The notes: a model not told the origin generated them from the sequence alone. 64,000 bases of DNA from Siphonodentalium dalli (GCA_032622095.1 CP136062.1:157724875-157788874); one strand, 5' to 3'; counted from the stretch's first letter, positions 35,755 through 50,000 are shown. A program made the numbers and translations.

Positions 35755-37910
35755 TATTCTCTATTTACCACTATTTAAGGGCAAAATTGGAACCTCCCAC
35801 CGAAGATGGCTGCCAAAATGGCCACCTGAAGTGGAAATATGACGTTTTTCAATACTACCTTCTAGATCAGTTTCTGACTTATTTTGAATTGTTGATGTTA
35901 ACTGATAATTACAGTAACGAATTATGCTATTATTGTGGTCCCAACCCCTTCCGATCCCTCAAAAATTCGATTTTTCAGAACGCAGTATAAAATTTCACAA
36001 GAGTTAGAGTTGGGGTTATAGTCACATTTCAACACAAACTGAGCAGAACTATGTATATAAGTGAGGACTACCATTACTTATGAATATTCCAACTCAATGA
36101 AACCAAATTTGTCACTTTGGCTCAAAATAGCGGCCAAATTGTGGGAAATGGTATATATTGCCCAGCTTGTGCTGCAATCGCTTACACGTTGTCGTTGAAG
36201 TATAAAATAGGCTATTCTGACTTCAATAAGGCAATTACTAATATTCCTGATGCACCTTGGTTAACTGTTACTATTGCAACCATTGACATTACTGGACTCG
36301 TTGGAATGTTCTCTCACAAGACACACACTTGAGATAAAAAAAAAAAACTTTTACGGTTTGGACCATTTTTTCCTAATAAAATAGAACTATGTTTGGTACG
36401 GAAGGAGGTTATTGTTTTTTATCTATCTTCAATGTGTTAGTGATGTGTTTATAGACCAAATTACTGAAGATGACGTGCAAAATGACGATTAAATCTGGTA
36501 AAAAGGTAATACGGTCAAATTTCGTGATACTTTAGTGATAATACGGGCATATTTTGTTGAGCAAAATGTTGATAAATAACAAGTTTTGGGAAATTTGATA
36601 CCATTGTTGACAGGGTTAGCATTATTTTGTTGCAATAAATCGATTCTGATAACTAAAGCGTATTTTGAGGAAATGTTGTTATTCTTGTATCTTGATGGTA
36701 TGGGGACCGACTGATCGGATTGAGTACCTTTAAATTAAGCCCAGTATTGAACTCTATGTAACATTCAATAAAAACTAAAATAGTACTTGTGCAATATGCA
36801 TTGGTTTTCAGAAGAATTCGGAAATGTTCAGAGTATGTATATTGGTCTACATTATATCTAAAATCAGATTTAACTATGTCATCGCCTACACAAAGCAGTC
36901 ATATATTTAATCCTCTGGAAAGTCTGTGGGTTCTATCAGATATGGGTATATGAACTACTTTGACTAATGCGTTAGTTGGTTATTAAATATGTTAGTTGAT
37001 TAATAACTAAATGTTTTGTTTTGTCATGAGAGATGACAAATTGGTTTTAAATAATTTAATTTTGCCGAAAACTTCCTTTTGGGATTCTGGCCATGGTTTT
37101 GAAAGGAAATGGACAAAACTTTGTAAGGGACTATAATATGACGTGTGGCTACTTTGGTCTGTTAGCATCCATATCCCATTGGACTTTTGCTCTATATACG
37201 CTGATATTACTTTCAATGTGTTGACAAATGCGCCCCTAGTGCATACATATGACAATTGTTTAACTTATTATCTGAACATTTCCCAAGGGAAAATATTCCT
37301 GTCAATGAGTATTTAGTTCAGAAAGTGTTGTATGATACTAATGAAATGAAGACAACTGTCCCTAATACAATGCTTTTTGCACCATCAGAGAAAGACGTCT
37401 TGAAATTCGCTGTCGCCAATCATTTGAATAATTTCCTTGACATATTCGTATTGGTGGTTGGAAACGTTGTGGCCAATATATTGTATAGCTATATACCAGG
37501 AATAAAATAATGGATCGTTGCTTGTAAAATAATGTACGATCGCGACAATAACCATCCATTATCCTATAAACTGTACTCGATGAACAAAAGAGTGACGTCA
37601 TAGCCATGTTTTAATAGGTAATATACTAATTAATTGTTGTATATGCCAGCCATCTTCCATCGTCATTTCTGTATAATAACTAGTGCTATCAGAATTTAAT
37701 AGCTTCTCGCCTCCAAGAAAAATAAAATATCAGCAGAGCAGATTCCAATATCAACATAATTATTCAAAATTAACCGGGGTTTATGCATAACAATGACAGA
37801 TAGAATATATCAATGCCAATTATATGTCAAATAAACTGGCGATGGTGTGAGAGGATACATACAGAAAGTTCACTGTACAGTATAGACAACATTATTATCT
37901 GAACTAGAAC

Positions 37911-38388
37911 TTAAAGGTACTCAATCCGATCAGAGGGTCCTATATTACTATTTATTTGGCTTTAGGGGTAAAAAACTATTTGATTCGAGTCGAGGAACAC
38001 ACCCATCAAAGCTCAGAGTGATTAGATATCGATTTTTGAAATCTATTAAGTTTCGGAGATCTGTCCCACAAGCTAGCAGAACCACGTGCTCAAAACGGAC
38101 AAATTGCTGGTGTAAGACGGATAACTCTAAAATGAAGTGCTTACTATTAACAATAATAACCACTTGATTTTAGAGTTATTCATCTTACACCCACAATGTG
38201 TCTGTTTTGATCACGTGGTTCTGCCAACTTGTGGGCTATATCTCTGAAAATTAATATGTTTCAAAAATCGATATCTAATCACCTTGAGCTTTGATGGGTG
38301 GGTTCCTCGACTCGAATCAAATAATTGTTATCCCCAAAGCCAAAGAAATAGTAATATAGGACCCTCTGATCGGATTGAGTACCTTTAA
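37911..38388. mobile_element. Foldback element P, unit 3
   Basis: Same 478-bp palindrome, with a private TTAAGTTTCGG variant near 38047. Confidence 0.85.
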
Positions 38389-39414
38389 GTGCTCTCTCCA
38401 ATTTTTCATTTTTGTGGGCAATCGAGTTTAAAGTTTAAAGTTCACATGTTCTCATTCTGTTTTGGAAGATAGTACACAGCGGGTATGATAGCTGGTGTAA
38501 AAATACTATTATATGACGAGTTTCGAGACAAAACATATGATATCTTGGGTGTATAATCACGAAAAAACACTTTGAATATAGAACAAAATTGTGTAAAAAA
38601 GTTCTGTTTGTATTCCCTACTAGAGTGGTTTTCGTGTTTTTAAATCAGATAAACGTGCAAAAAACCCAAAATCACGCCATTTTCTGAGTTATTTTAACAA
38701 ATAATCATCCTAGAAATAAAATGTTCACAGTTCACACCTACGAATTAGAAAGCATTATCTTCAACTAGAATGCACTCACTGGAGCTGCCTATACTTGCGC
38801 CCATCAAACATTTGGCATGTTGTGTGGTGTCTTGCCAACAACAGTTTGAACCACGGGTGCTGGCCCCTCGTTTGAGAGATCGATAACAAAAATCTAGATA
38901 TCAAATCTCTGTTCATCCATCGCTGAAATAGTTGTGTGTTCGGACATAATATCCCTGTTATGATGATATGGGCCCCAGTTGGCTGCATATTATAACGATA
39001 ACTCTATCCGATCTAATTACAGGTGAGACATATTGGTAGTGTTTTTTACCTGTTAACCAACTATCAGATTTAGGCCACTCCAATGCATGGTGTATTATCT
39101 ACATGTATATTACGTGAGGACCTTGATGGGGATAGCTTCAGTCTTGAATGTTAAAGTGACACACTGCGCTCGCTGAACGAAGTCTCTCCATGTGAACGAT
39201 GTATTATCTACATTTATCACTTAATTTGGCCATAAAAGCAGTTTCATAATTATCGGTAATACTGAGACACGTTTAATATCAGCGCGTGCGATGACGTCAC
39301 GGCGTTCTTCAAATAACTTGCGATCGCTGTAGTTTATGATTGTTGTTTTCGATGAATATTGCGCGTTGCTACGGGTTTATTTGATCATGTGATAAAGGGT
39401 ATCACACACTCGTC

Positions 39415-39526
39415 CTATTTTATACGTAATTTATCAACCTCGTCCTCTAAATTATATTTGAGCCTCGGTAAACCTCGGCTCAAATCGAATTTAGTGAACT
39501 CGGTTGATAAATTACGTATAAAATAG
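39415..39526. repeat. 112-bp hairpin, unit 3
   Basis: Same as the hairpin at 29785. Confidence 0.85.
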
Positions 39527-39873
39527 AAACTCATGTGAGATCCTCTATGTATATCACGTGATGACCTCGATGAACGATGTGCAGCTTCCGCCCTGAATAT
39601 TAAAGGGACAAAATGCACTCAGTATTTGAATATTAAAGGGACAATATGCTCTCACTGGGGATGATTGTTAAAGTGACACAATGCACTCACTATGGATGAA
39701 TGTTAAAGTGACACTAGGCACTCACTGTGGGATAATGTTAAAGTGACATTCGCATTGAAAACTTCAAAAACTTCAAACGCGTTGACGTGCGCGTTACTAG
39801 GACTGAGCCGCAGTGTATAAGGGTATACGTCTTGGATGGTAATTTGGCGCCTATAAAAATGACTAAGTTTTTT

Positions 39874-40026
39874 GAAATTTGTGAAGTTTTTGAAATATTT
39901 GAAATTTTTGAAGTTTTTGAAATTTTTGAAATTTTTGAAGTTTTTTTAATTTTTGAAGTTTTTGAAGTTTTTGAAGTTTTTGAACTTTTTGAAATCTTTG
40001 AAGTTTTTGAAATTTTTGAAATTTTC
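39874..40026. repeat. 9-bp minisatellite, unit 3 (17 copies)
   Basis: As in unit 1 with one extra 9-bp unit. Confidence 0.9.
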
Positions 40027-40419
40027 AATACTGTTCATTTATGAACGATTTATTACCAAAATACTTTACATTTTGTACTTCCGGTATGACATAACATATT
40101 CCCGGAAGGACAGACAAAGATCCGGACAGAAAACATTACTTGCGTCCAGCATGGACTGGCGCAAGTAACTAGTCATTTCGCTGGCACTCTGCCAAATTCG
40201 GTACCTTTGCTTTCTATTGAAGGTGAGAGGTATAACATTTTAACTCTGAAATTTTGTTAATCACGTGGTATAAAATAAATAGTTTCATTGGTACACAGTG
40301 TAGATAGAAAAGTGAGTGTTTGAGTTGGAACAGATTTACACAGCCTCTCATTCAAATTTGAAATTTGTTAGACACGATATCTGGCCGTTTATAACGTAGC
40401 GCATATAATAAAAAGAAAA

Positions 40420-40572
40420 CCTACGGGTTTTGGTTGAATACCCGAATTATCTCATTCGTGGGTGCAAGGAAGTACAGAATTTCCACTCACGGCTTGCAGC
40501 CGCTCGTGGAAATTCTGTACTTCCTTGCACCCACTCATGAGATAATTCGGGTTTTCAACCAAAACTCGTAGG
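40420..40572. repeat. 153-bp palindrome, unit 4
   Basis: Same structure; one private mismatch (GGGTTTTCAACC in the right arm). Confidence 0.9.
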
Positions 40573-42738
40573 TATTCTCTATTTACCACTTTTTAAGGGC
40601 AAAATTGGAACCTCCCACCGAAGATGGCTGCCAAAATGGCCACCTGAAGTGGAAATATGACGTTTTTCAATACTACCTTCTAGATCAGTTTCTGACTTAT
40701 TTTGAATTGTTGATGTTAACTGATAATTACAGTAACGAATTATGCTATTATTGTGGTCCCAACCCCTTCCGATCCCTCAAAAATTCGATTTTTCAGAACG
40801 CAGTATAAAATTTCACAAGAGTTAGAGTTGGGGTTATAGTCACATTTCAACACAAACTGAGCAGAACTATGTATATAAGTGAGGCCTACCATTACTTATG
40901 AATATTCCAACTCAATGAAACCAAATTTGTCACTTTGGCTCAAAATAGCGGCCAAATTGTGGGAAATGGTATATATTGCCCAGCTTGTGCTGCAATCGCT
41001 TACACGTTGTCGTTGAAGTATAAAATAGGCTATTCTGACTTCAATAAGGCAATTACTAATATTCCTGATGCACCTTGGTTAACTGTTACTATTGCAACCA
41101 TTGACATTACTGGACTCGTTGGAATGTTCTCTCACAAGACACACACTTGAGATAAAAAAAAAAAACTTTTACGGTTTGGACCATTTTTTCCTAATAAAAT
41201 GGAACTATGTTTGGTACGGAAGGAGGTTATTGTTTTTTATCTATCTTAAATGTGTTAGTGATGTGTTTTTAGACCAAATTACTGAAGATGACGTGCAAAA
41301 TGACGATTAAATCTGGTAAAAAGGTAATACGGTCAAATTTCGTGATACTTTAGTGATAATACGGGCATATTTTGTTGAGCAAAATGTTGATAAATAACAA
41401 GTTTTGGGAAATTTGATACCATTGTTGACAGGGTTAGCATTATTTTGTTGCAATAAATCGATTCTGATAACTAAAGCGTATTTTGAAGAAATGTTGTTAT
41501 TCTTGTATCTTGATGGTATGGGGACCGACTGATCGGATTGAGTACCTTTAAATTGGAGCCTATTAAGCCCAGTATTGAACTCTATGTAACATTCAATAAA
41601 AACTAAAATAGTACTTGTGCAATATGCATTGGTTTTCAGAAGTATTCGGAAATGTTCAGAGTATGTATATTGGTCTACATTATATCTAAAATCAGATTTA
41701 ACTATGTCATCGCCTACACAAAGCAGTCATATATTTGATCCTCTGGAAAGTCTGTGGGTTCTATCAGATATGGGTATATGAACTACTTTGACTAATGCGT
41801 TAGTTGGTTATTACATATGTTAGTTGATTAATAACTAAATGTTTTGTTTTGTCATGAGAGATGACAAATTGGTTTTAAATAATTTAATTTTGCCGAAAAC
41901 TTCCTTTTGGGATTCTGGCCATGGTTTTGAAAGGAAATGGACAAAACTTTGTAAGGGACTATAATATGACGTGTGGCTACTTTGGTCTGTTAGCATCCAT
42001 ATCCCATTGGACTTTTGCTCTATATACGCTGATATTACTTTCAATGTGTTGACAAATGCGCCCCTAGTGCATACATATGACAATTGTTTAACTTATTATC
42101 TGAACATTTCCCAAGGGAAAATATTCCTGTCAATGAGTATTTAGTTCAGAAAGTGTTGTATGATACTAATGAAATGAAGACAACTGTCCCTAATACAATG
42201 ATTTTTGCACCATCAGAGAAAGACGTCTTGAAATTCGCTGTCGCCAATCATTTGAATAATTTCCTTGACATATTCGTATTGGTGGTTGGAAACGTTGTGG
42301 CCAATATATTGTATAGCTATATACCAGGAATAAAATAATGGATCGTTGCTTGTAAAATAATGTACGATCGCGACAATAACCATCCATTATCCTATAAACT
42401 GTACTCGATGAACAAAAGAGTGACGTCATAGCCATGTTTTAATAGGTAATATACTAATTAATTGTTGTATATGCCAGCCATCTTCCATCGTCATTTCTGT
42501 ATAATAACTTGTGCTATCAGAATTTAATAGCTTCTCGCCTCCAAGAAAAATAAAATATCAGCAGAGCAGATTCCAATATCAACATAATTATGCAAAATTA
42601 ACAGGGGTTTATGCATAACAATGACAGATAGAATATATCAATGCCAATTATATGTCAAATAAACTGGCGATGGTGTGAGAGGATACATACAGAAAGTTCA
42701 CTGTACAGTATAGACAACATTATTATCTGAACTAGAAC

Positions 42739-43216
42739 TTAAAGGTACTCAATCCGATCAGAGGGTCCTATATTACTATTTATTTGGCTTTAGGGGTAAA
42801 AAACTATTTGATTCGAGTCGAGGAACACACCCATCAAAGCTCAGAGTGATTAGATATCGATTTTTGAAATCTATTAATTTTCGGAGATCTGTCCCACAAG
42901 CTAGCAGAACCACGTGCTCAAAACGGACAAATTGCTGGTGTAAGACGGATAACTCTAAAATGAAGTGCTTACTATTAACAATAATAACCACTTGATTTTA
43001 GAGTTATTCATCTTACACCCACAATGTGTCTGTTTTGATCACGTGGTTCTGCCAACTTGTGGGCTATATCTCTGAAAATTAATATGTTTCAAAAATCGAT
43101 ATCTAATCACCTTGAGCTTTGATGGGTGGGTTCCTCGACTCGAATCAAATAATTGTTATCCCCAAAGCCAAAGAAATAGTAATATAGGACCCTCTGATCG
43201 GATTGAGTACCTTTAA
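42739..43216. mobile_element. Foldback element P, unit 4
   Basis: Same 478-bp palindrome. Confidence 0.85.
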
Positions 43217-44244
43217 GTGCTCAATCTCCAATTTTTCATTTTTGTGGGCAATCGAGTTTAAAGTTTAAAGTTCACATGTTCTCATTCTGTTTTGGAAGAT
43301 AGTACACAGCGGGTATGATAGCTGGTGTAAAAATACTATTATATGACGAGTTTCGAGACAAAACATATGATATCTTGGGTGTATAATCACGAAAAAACAC
43401 TTTGAATATAGAACAAAATTGTGTAAAAAAGTTCTGTTTGTATTCCCTACTAGAGTGGTTTTCGTGTTTTTAAATCAGATAAACGTGCAAAAAACCCAAA
43501 ATCACGCCATTTTCTGAGTTATTTTAACAAATAATCATCCTAGAAATAAAATGTTCACAGTTCACACCTACGAATTAGAAAGCATTATCTTCAACTAGAA
43601 TGCACTCACTGGAGCTGCCTATACTTGCGCCCATCAAACATTTGGCATGTTGTGTGGTGTCTTGCCAACAACAGTTTGAACCACGGGTGCTGGCCCCTCG
43701 TTTGAGAGATCGATAACAAAAATCTAGATATCAAATCTCTGTTCACCCATCGCTGAAATAGTTGTGTGTACGGACATAATATCCCTGTTATGATGATATG
43801 GGCCCCAGTTGATGCATATTAGGAACGATAACACTATCCGATCTAATTACAGGTGAGACATATTGGTAGTGTTTTTTACCTGTTAACCAACTATCAGATT
43901 TAGGCCACTCCAATGCATGGTGTATTATCTACATGTATATTACGTGAGGACCTTGATGGGGATAGCTTCAGTCTTGAATGTTAAAGTGACACACTGCGCT
44001 CGCTGAACGAAGTCTCTCCATGTGAACGATGTATTATCTACATTTATCACTTAATTTGGCCATAAAAGCAGTTTCATAATTATCGGTAATACTGAGACAC
44101 GTTTAATATCAGCGCGTGCGATGACGTCACGGCGTTCTTCAAATAACTTGCGATCGCTGTAGTTTATGATTGTTGTTTTCGATGAATATTGCGCGTTGCT
44201 ACGGGTTTATTTGATCATGTGATAAAAGGTATCACACACTCGTC

Positions 44245-44356
44245 CTATTTTATACGTAATTTATCAACCTCGTCCTCTAAATTATATTTGAGCCTCGGTA
44301 AACCTCGGCTCAAATCGAATTTAGTGAACTCGGTTGATAAATTACGTATAAAATAG
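44245..44356. repeat. 112-bp hairpin, unit 4
   Basis: Same as the hairpin at 29785. Confidence 0.85.
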
Positions 44357-44703
44357 AAACTCATGTGAGATCCTCTATGTATATCACGTGATGACCTCGA
44401 TGAACGATGGGCAGCTTCCGCCCTGAATATTAAAGGGACAAAATGCACTCAGTATTTGAATATTAAAGGGACAATATGCTCTCACGGGGGATGATTGTTA
44501 AAGTGACACAATGCACTCACTATGGATGAATGTTAAAGTGACACTAGGCACTCACTGTGGGATAATGTTAAAGTGACATTCGCATTGAAAACTTCAAAAA
44601 CTTCAAACGCGTTGACGTGCGCGTTACTAGGACTGAGCCGCAGTGTATAAGGGTATACGTCTTGGATGGTAATTTGGCGCCTATAAAAATGACTAAGTTT
44701 TTT

Positions 44704-44847
44704 GAAATTTGTGAAGTTTTTGAAATATTTGAAATTTTTGAAGTTTTTGAAATTTTTGAAGTTTTTTTTATTTTTGAAGTTTTTGAAGTTTTTGAAATTT
44801 TTTAACTTTTTGAAATCTTTGAAGTTTTTGAAATTTTTGAAATTTTC
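44704..44847. repeat. 9-bp minisatellite, unit 4 (16 copies)
   Basis: As in unit 2; a T-run variant interrupts the series (GTTTTTTTTATTT). Confidence 0.9.
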
Positions 44848-45203
44848 AATATTGTTCATTTATGAACGATTTATTACCAAAATACTTTACATTTTGTACT
44901 TCCGGTATGACATAACATATTCCCGGAAGGACAGACAAAGATCCGGACAGAAAACATTACTTGCGTCCAGCATGGACTGGCGCAAGTAACTAGTCATTTC
45001 GCTGGCACTCTGCCAAATTCGGTACCTTTGCTTTCTATTGAAGGTGAGAGGTATAACATTTTAACTCTGAAATTTTGTTAATCACGTGGTATAAAATAAA
45101 TAGTTTCATTGGTACACAGTGTAGATAGAAAAGTGAGTGTTTGAGTTGGAACAGATTTACACAGCCTCTCATTCAAATTTGATATTTGTTAGACACGATA
45201 TCT

Positions 45204-45445
45204 GGTGATTTTCGGACAGGAAATCCCGCACCGACCATTTTGGAGATAGAACAGTTTAGTTCTGACGCGACGATTCGCACGAGAGACGCCGTCCAATATT
45301 GTGGCGGTGCGTCGCCCAGAATATCTCGTTTAAAACGTGCTGTGCTGGGCGAAAAAATCACAATATCAAACTTGGTGCACATGATTGAAAATATGCGGAT
45401 TACAAGTCACATTTTGGTGTACGTGTCAGTTCTATTTAATTACCA
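45204..45445. other. Right flank of the 4.82-kb array
   Basis: Sequence diverges from the unit right after GATATCTGG. Less AT-rich than its surroundings; a plus-strand open frame of 111 codons (45186-45521) crosses the array junction, which argues against it being an ancient gene. No recognisable domain. Confidence 0.45.
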
Positions 45446-45893
45446 TCGTACGTCTGAAATGACAGTATTCAATGTATCGAAGAAGGATAAGTCAATTTTA
45501 TTCAACAACCACAACATGTAAGAGATTGCAGGGCACGCTGGGGCAATATCTACCAATTTCCATAATTTTGTCTCCATTTTGAGCCAATGTGAAAATTTTG
45601 GTTCCTTTGAGTTGGAATATTCATAGATAATGGTATGCCCCACTGACACTACACAGTTTGTCTCAGTTCCTGTTGAAATATGACAAGAATACCAATGGCT
45701 ATTTTTGGTGAACTTTTATACCGCGATCTGTCATGTCGAATTGTTGAGGGATCGGAAGAGGCTGGAACCACAATAAAGTCACAATTATCAACGAATATTA
45801 AACACCAGAAATTGATCTAGAAGATATTAGTATAAAAACGTCATATTTTCAACTTCCGGCGGCCATGTTGGCGATTTCCAATTTTGCCCTGCA
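45446..45893 (-). repeat. Diverged inverted copy of part of the 4.82-kb unit
   Basis: Read in reverse complement, this segment aligns with 26131-26630 of unit 1: AGGGCAAAATTGGAA, a GGCGGCCATGTT...-type start, GATCNNTTTCTG, CCGATCCCTCAA, ATGAATATTCCAACTCAA and TATTGCCCCAGC in the same order. Substitutions and small indels are frequent, so the split predates the tandem amplification by a long time. Confidence 0.75.
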
Positions 45894-47041
45894 AAGGTGT
45901 CCTCATGCGTTTGCTTCACAAAATTTTATACATTTGATTTCTCGCTATAATTTGCACCAAACTGTCTTAGTGCCTCGTCAGAAAAAACGACAAAAAAAAT
46001 CCGTATATAGGGCCGGGGTGGGTGGGTGGTCTAGAGGCCGAAAAAATCGTGCTTGTAATTTTTTTCCAAAATGGGTTTTTTTTCAAACAATTTACAAGTA
46101 CTGACCATGTAATGTTGTTTGTAAGCATGTTAGTACCATGCTTGTTGGTATAGGGCTATATAGGCAGCTATAGTGACTCTTTAGCCTCATATTTAGCAAC
46201 ATTCTGGATTTCACAGGATCCCGGCCCACTTCACAGTGGACCACCGTAATATATAGCATTCAGGAAACTTATGATCAACGGAAGAAATATTTAGTAACAA
46301 AATTAATATTTTACCTGAATAAAAGTAACAAAACAAAAAAACTGTATCACAAAGTAGATACTACATGTACATGGCGAATACTCAATGATGACTAGATATC
46401 ATTAACCTGATTGTTGCATAACATGAAATTGAAAAGGGTATCTCATAAAGTTATAATATCGGGGGGAGGGTATAATAACCATATATCTATGTGTATACCT
46501 AATCAAAAACAATTCCCCTCCCCCACCCCACCCCGTGGATAAGACTAAAGAGTTTTTTGGGCATGCACAACTAATTGTGGAACCCCTGACCTGTTTACCA
46601 CTATTGACACTGGCCAGTGTTCTCTGTCAGACACAACACACTCGATATATTAAGGCTATAATGTGGTCTAGGACGATTTGTGACATATAGTGTACCTACA
46701 CAATGCTTTATTATTCTTGTTATATACTGAAAACTCCAGGAAACACCTGGAAATACAGTTTATTTTTCGTTTTTCTGATCTGTGTTTACCAATTAATCAT
46801 GTTATTGCTTGAGTCTTAATGGTACACAGCAAGAGTTTGCACCAAAAAAGGATAGTGGAATGGGATTGAAAGGCAGTTAACACAGTTATTGAAGAACGGC
46901 TAAAAAAAAAACTCTGAAATTTTGATAAAAACATGAGAAAGGGGGGTTGGGTCCCCAAAATTTTGCACAAATTCGGTGGTGGGTCCCTTGGGGTCGGAAA
47001 AAAATTTTTTGGGCCATATATGTGCAATTATTTTCCAGACT
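45894..47041. other. Spacer between the two macrosatellites
   Basis: No recognisable gene. Contains poly-A/poly-T runs and G-rich patches near 46008-46030 (GGGTGGGTGGTC) and C-rich at 46516-46534. Confidence 0.45.
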
Positions 47042-50000
47042 CCTCCCTGGTCTGACACTCCCGAACGGCCTTATGTAGTTCGGAAAATTTAAGCGACCTG
47101 GGAGAGGACTCAATAGGCTTGTTGTCTCATCCCTTTCCAATCACCCATAGTCATCCATTGGCATTTTTGTAAAATATTCATCTTGTTTTGTATTGGGAAT
47201 AAATGTTGTTTACACCAAATCTTTAAAGCAACCCTAACTTTTATACCAGAAGTGGTCATTTTTAGACTTCTATCATAATTAATGGAATCATATAAGTACT
47301 GAATAAAACTTTGGTCACATACTAGTAACTCCACTTAATCAAGTAGCATAGTTGCCCGATTCATTAGATTTCCGTTAGATTTGTGTTAAATGTCAATCAT
47401 TCCACTATTTTGATCATAAATTTAATATGAATCATACGTGACACGTAGTGGAGCAACCACACATGCTGTATCCCGAATTTCCTTTTCATCACCAACGCAG
47501 GTCCCGCCATAAAATAATTAATGCTGCACCAGCACAGCTGCCGTCATGAAATGGTTAATGTTGCACCAATGCAGCACCTGTCATAAAAGGGTTAATGCTG
47601 CAATAGCACAGCTCCCGTCATGAAAGGGTTAATGTTCCACCAGCACAGCTCCCGTCATGAAAGGGTTAATGATGCACAAACGCAGCTCCCACCATGGAAG
47701 GGTTAATGCTGCACCAGCACAGCTACCCGCCATGAAAGGGTTAATGCCTACACCAGCACATATCCCATCATAAAATAATTAATGCTGCACCAACGCAGCT
47801 CCCGTCATGAAATAATTAATGCTGCACCAGCGTAGATCCCGTCATGAAAGGGTTAATGCTGCACCAGCGCAGCTCCCGTCATGAAAGGGTTAATGCTGCA
47901 CCAACGCAGCTCCCATCATAAAAAAGGTAAAAGCTGCAACAGCACAGCTCCCTTTATGAAAGAATTAATGCTGCCCCAACGCAGCTCCCGTCATGAAAGG
48001 GTAATGGCGCACCAACGCAACTCCCATCATAAAAGAATAAATGCTGCACCAGCACAGCTCCAATCATAAAATAATTAATGCTGCACCAGCACAGTTTTTT
48101 CATGAAAGGGTTAATGCTGCACCAACGCAGCTCCCGCCATGAAAGGGTTAATGCTGCTGCACCAACGCAGCTCCCATCATAAACTAATTAACGCTGGACA
48201 AGCACAGCTCCCGTCATGAATGAATTAATGCTGCCCCAACGCAGCTCCCCTCATGAAAGAATTAATGCTGCACCAGCACAGCTCCCGTCATAAAAAGGTT
48301 AATGTTGCACCAGCACAGCTCCCAGTCATGAAAGGGTTAATGCTGCACTAGCACAGCTCCAGTTATAAAAGGGTTAATGCTGCACCAGCACAGATCCCAT
48401 CATAAAATAATTAATGCTGCACCAACGCAGCTCCCGTCATGAAATAATTAATGCTGCACCAGCGTAGCTCCCTTCATGCAAGGGTTAATGCTGCACCAGC
48501 GCAGCCCCCGTCATGAAAGGGTTAATGCTGCACCAACGCAGCTCCCATCATAAACAGGTAAAAGCTGCACCAGCACAGCTCCCGTCATGAAATAATTAAT
48601 GCTGCCCCAACGCAGCTCCCGTCATGAAAGGGTAATGGTGCACCAACGCAACTCCCATCATAAAAGAATAAATGCTGCACAACTCCAATCATAAAATAAT
48701 TAATGCTGCACCAGCACAGTTCCTTTCATGAAAGGGTTAATGCTGCACCAACGCAGCTCCCGCCATGAAAGGGTTAATGCTGCTGCACCAACGCAGCTCC
48801 CATCATAAAATAATTAACGCTGGACAAGCACAGCTCCCGTCATGAATGAATTAATGCTGCCCCAACGCAGCTCCCGTCATGAAAGAATTAATGCTGTACC
48901 AGCACAGCTCCCATCACAAAAAGGTTAATGTTGCACCAGCACAGCTCCCAGTCATGAAAGGGTTAATGCTGCACTAGCACAGCTCCAGTTATAAAAGGGT
49001 TAATGCTGCACCAGCACAGATCCCATCATAAACTAATTAATGCCGCAACAACCCAGCTCCCGTCATGAAAGGGTTAATGCTGCACCAACGCAGCTCCCAT
49101 CATAAACAGGTAAAAGCTGCACCAGCACAGCTCCCGTCATGAAATAATTAATGCTGCCCCAACGCAGCTCCCGTCATGAAAGGGTAATGGTGCACCAACG
49201 CAACTCCCATCATAAAAGAATAAATGCTGCACAACTCCAATCATAAAATAATTAATGCTGCACCAGCACAGTTCCTTTCATGAAAGGGTTAATGCTGCAC
49301 CAACGCAGCTCCCGCCATGAAAGGGTTAATGCTGCTGCACCAACGCAGCTCCCATCATAAAATAATTAACGCTGGACAAGCACAGCTCCCGTCATGAATG
49401 AATTAATGCTGCCCCAACGCAGCTCCCGTCATGAAAGAATTAATGCTGTACCAGCACAGCTCCCATCACAAAAAGGTTAATGTTGCACCAGCACAGCTCC
49501 CAGTCATGAAAGGGTTAATGCTGCACTAGCACAGCTCCAGTTATAAAAGGGTTAATGCTGCACCAGCACAGATCCCATCATAAACTAATTAATGCCGCAA
49601 CAACCCAGCTCCCGTCATGAAAGGGTTAATGCTGCACCAGCGCAGCTCCCATCATGAAAGGGTTAATGCTGGACCAGCGCAGCTCCCAATCATGAAATGG
49701 TTAATGCTGCACCAGCACAAATCCCATCATAAAATAATTAATGCTGCATCAACGCAGCTCCCGTCGTGAAATAATTAATGCTGCACCAGCGCAGCACCGG
49801 TCATGAACGGGTTAATGCTGCGCCAACACAGCCCCCGTCATGAAAGGGTTAATGCTGCACCAGCACAGATCACATCATAAAATAATTAATGCTGCACCAA
49901 CGCAGCTCCCGTCATGAAATAATTAATGCTGCCCCAACGCAGCTCCCGTCATAAAAGGGTTAATGATGCACCAACGCAACTCCCATCATAAAAGACTCCC

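Larger units (their letters stand above)
35565..40382 (+). repeat. 4.82-kb tandem unit, copy 3 of 4
   Basis: 4818 bp. Shares with copy 1 AAAATAGAACTATG, GTTTATAGACC, GTTGGCTGCATATT and TTTGAAATTTG at its end. Lacks 'GGAGCCTA' present in the other copies near 27096-type positions, and carries one extra 9-bp unit in its minisatellite. Confidence 0.93.
40383..45203 (+). repeat. 4.82-kb tandem unit, copy 4 of 4
   Basis: 4821 bp, pairing with copy 2 at most diagnostic sites; shares ATAGGCTATTCTG with copy 3 only. The array ends at ...GATATCT-GG, after which the sequence departs from the unit. Confidence 0.93.

Noticed and set aside
45186-45521. 111-codon open frame
   Set aside because: Spans the junction between the last tandem unit and unrelated flank, so it is a chance frame.
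47110-47334. 74-codon minus-strand frame identical in two places
   Set aside because: Identity is explained by the 4.32-kb duplication; no domain recognised.
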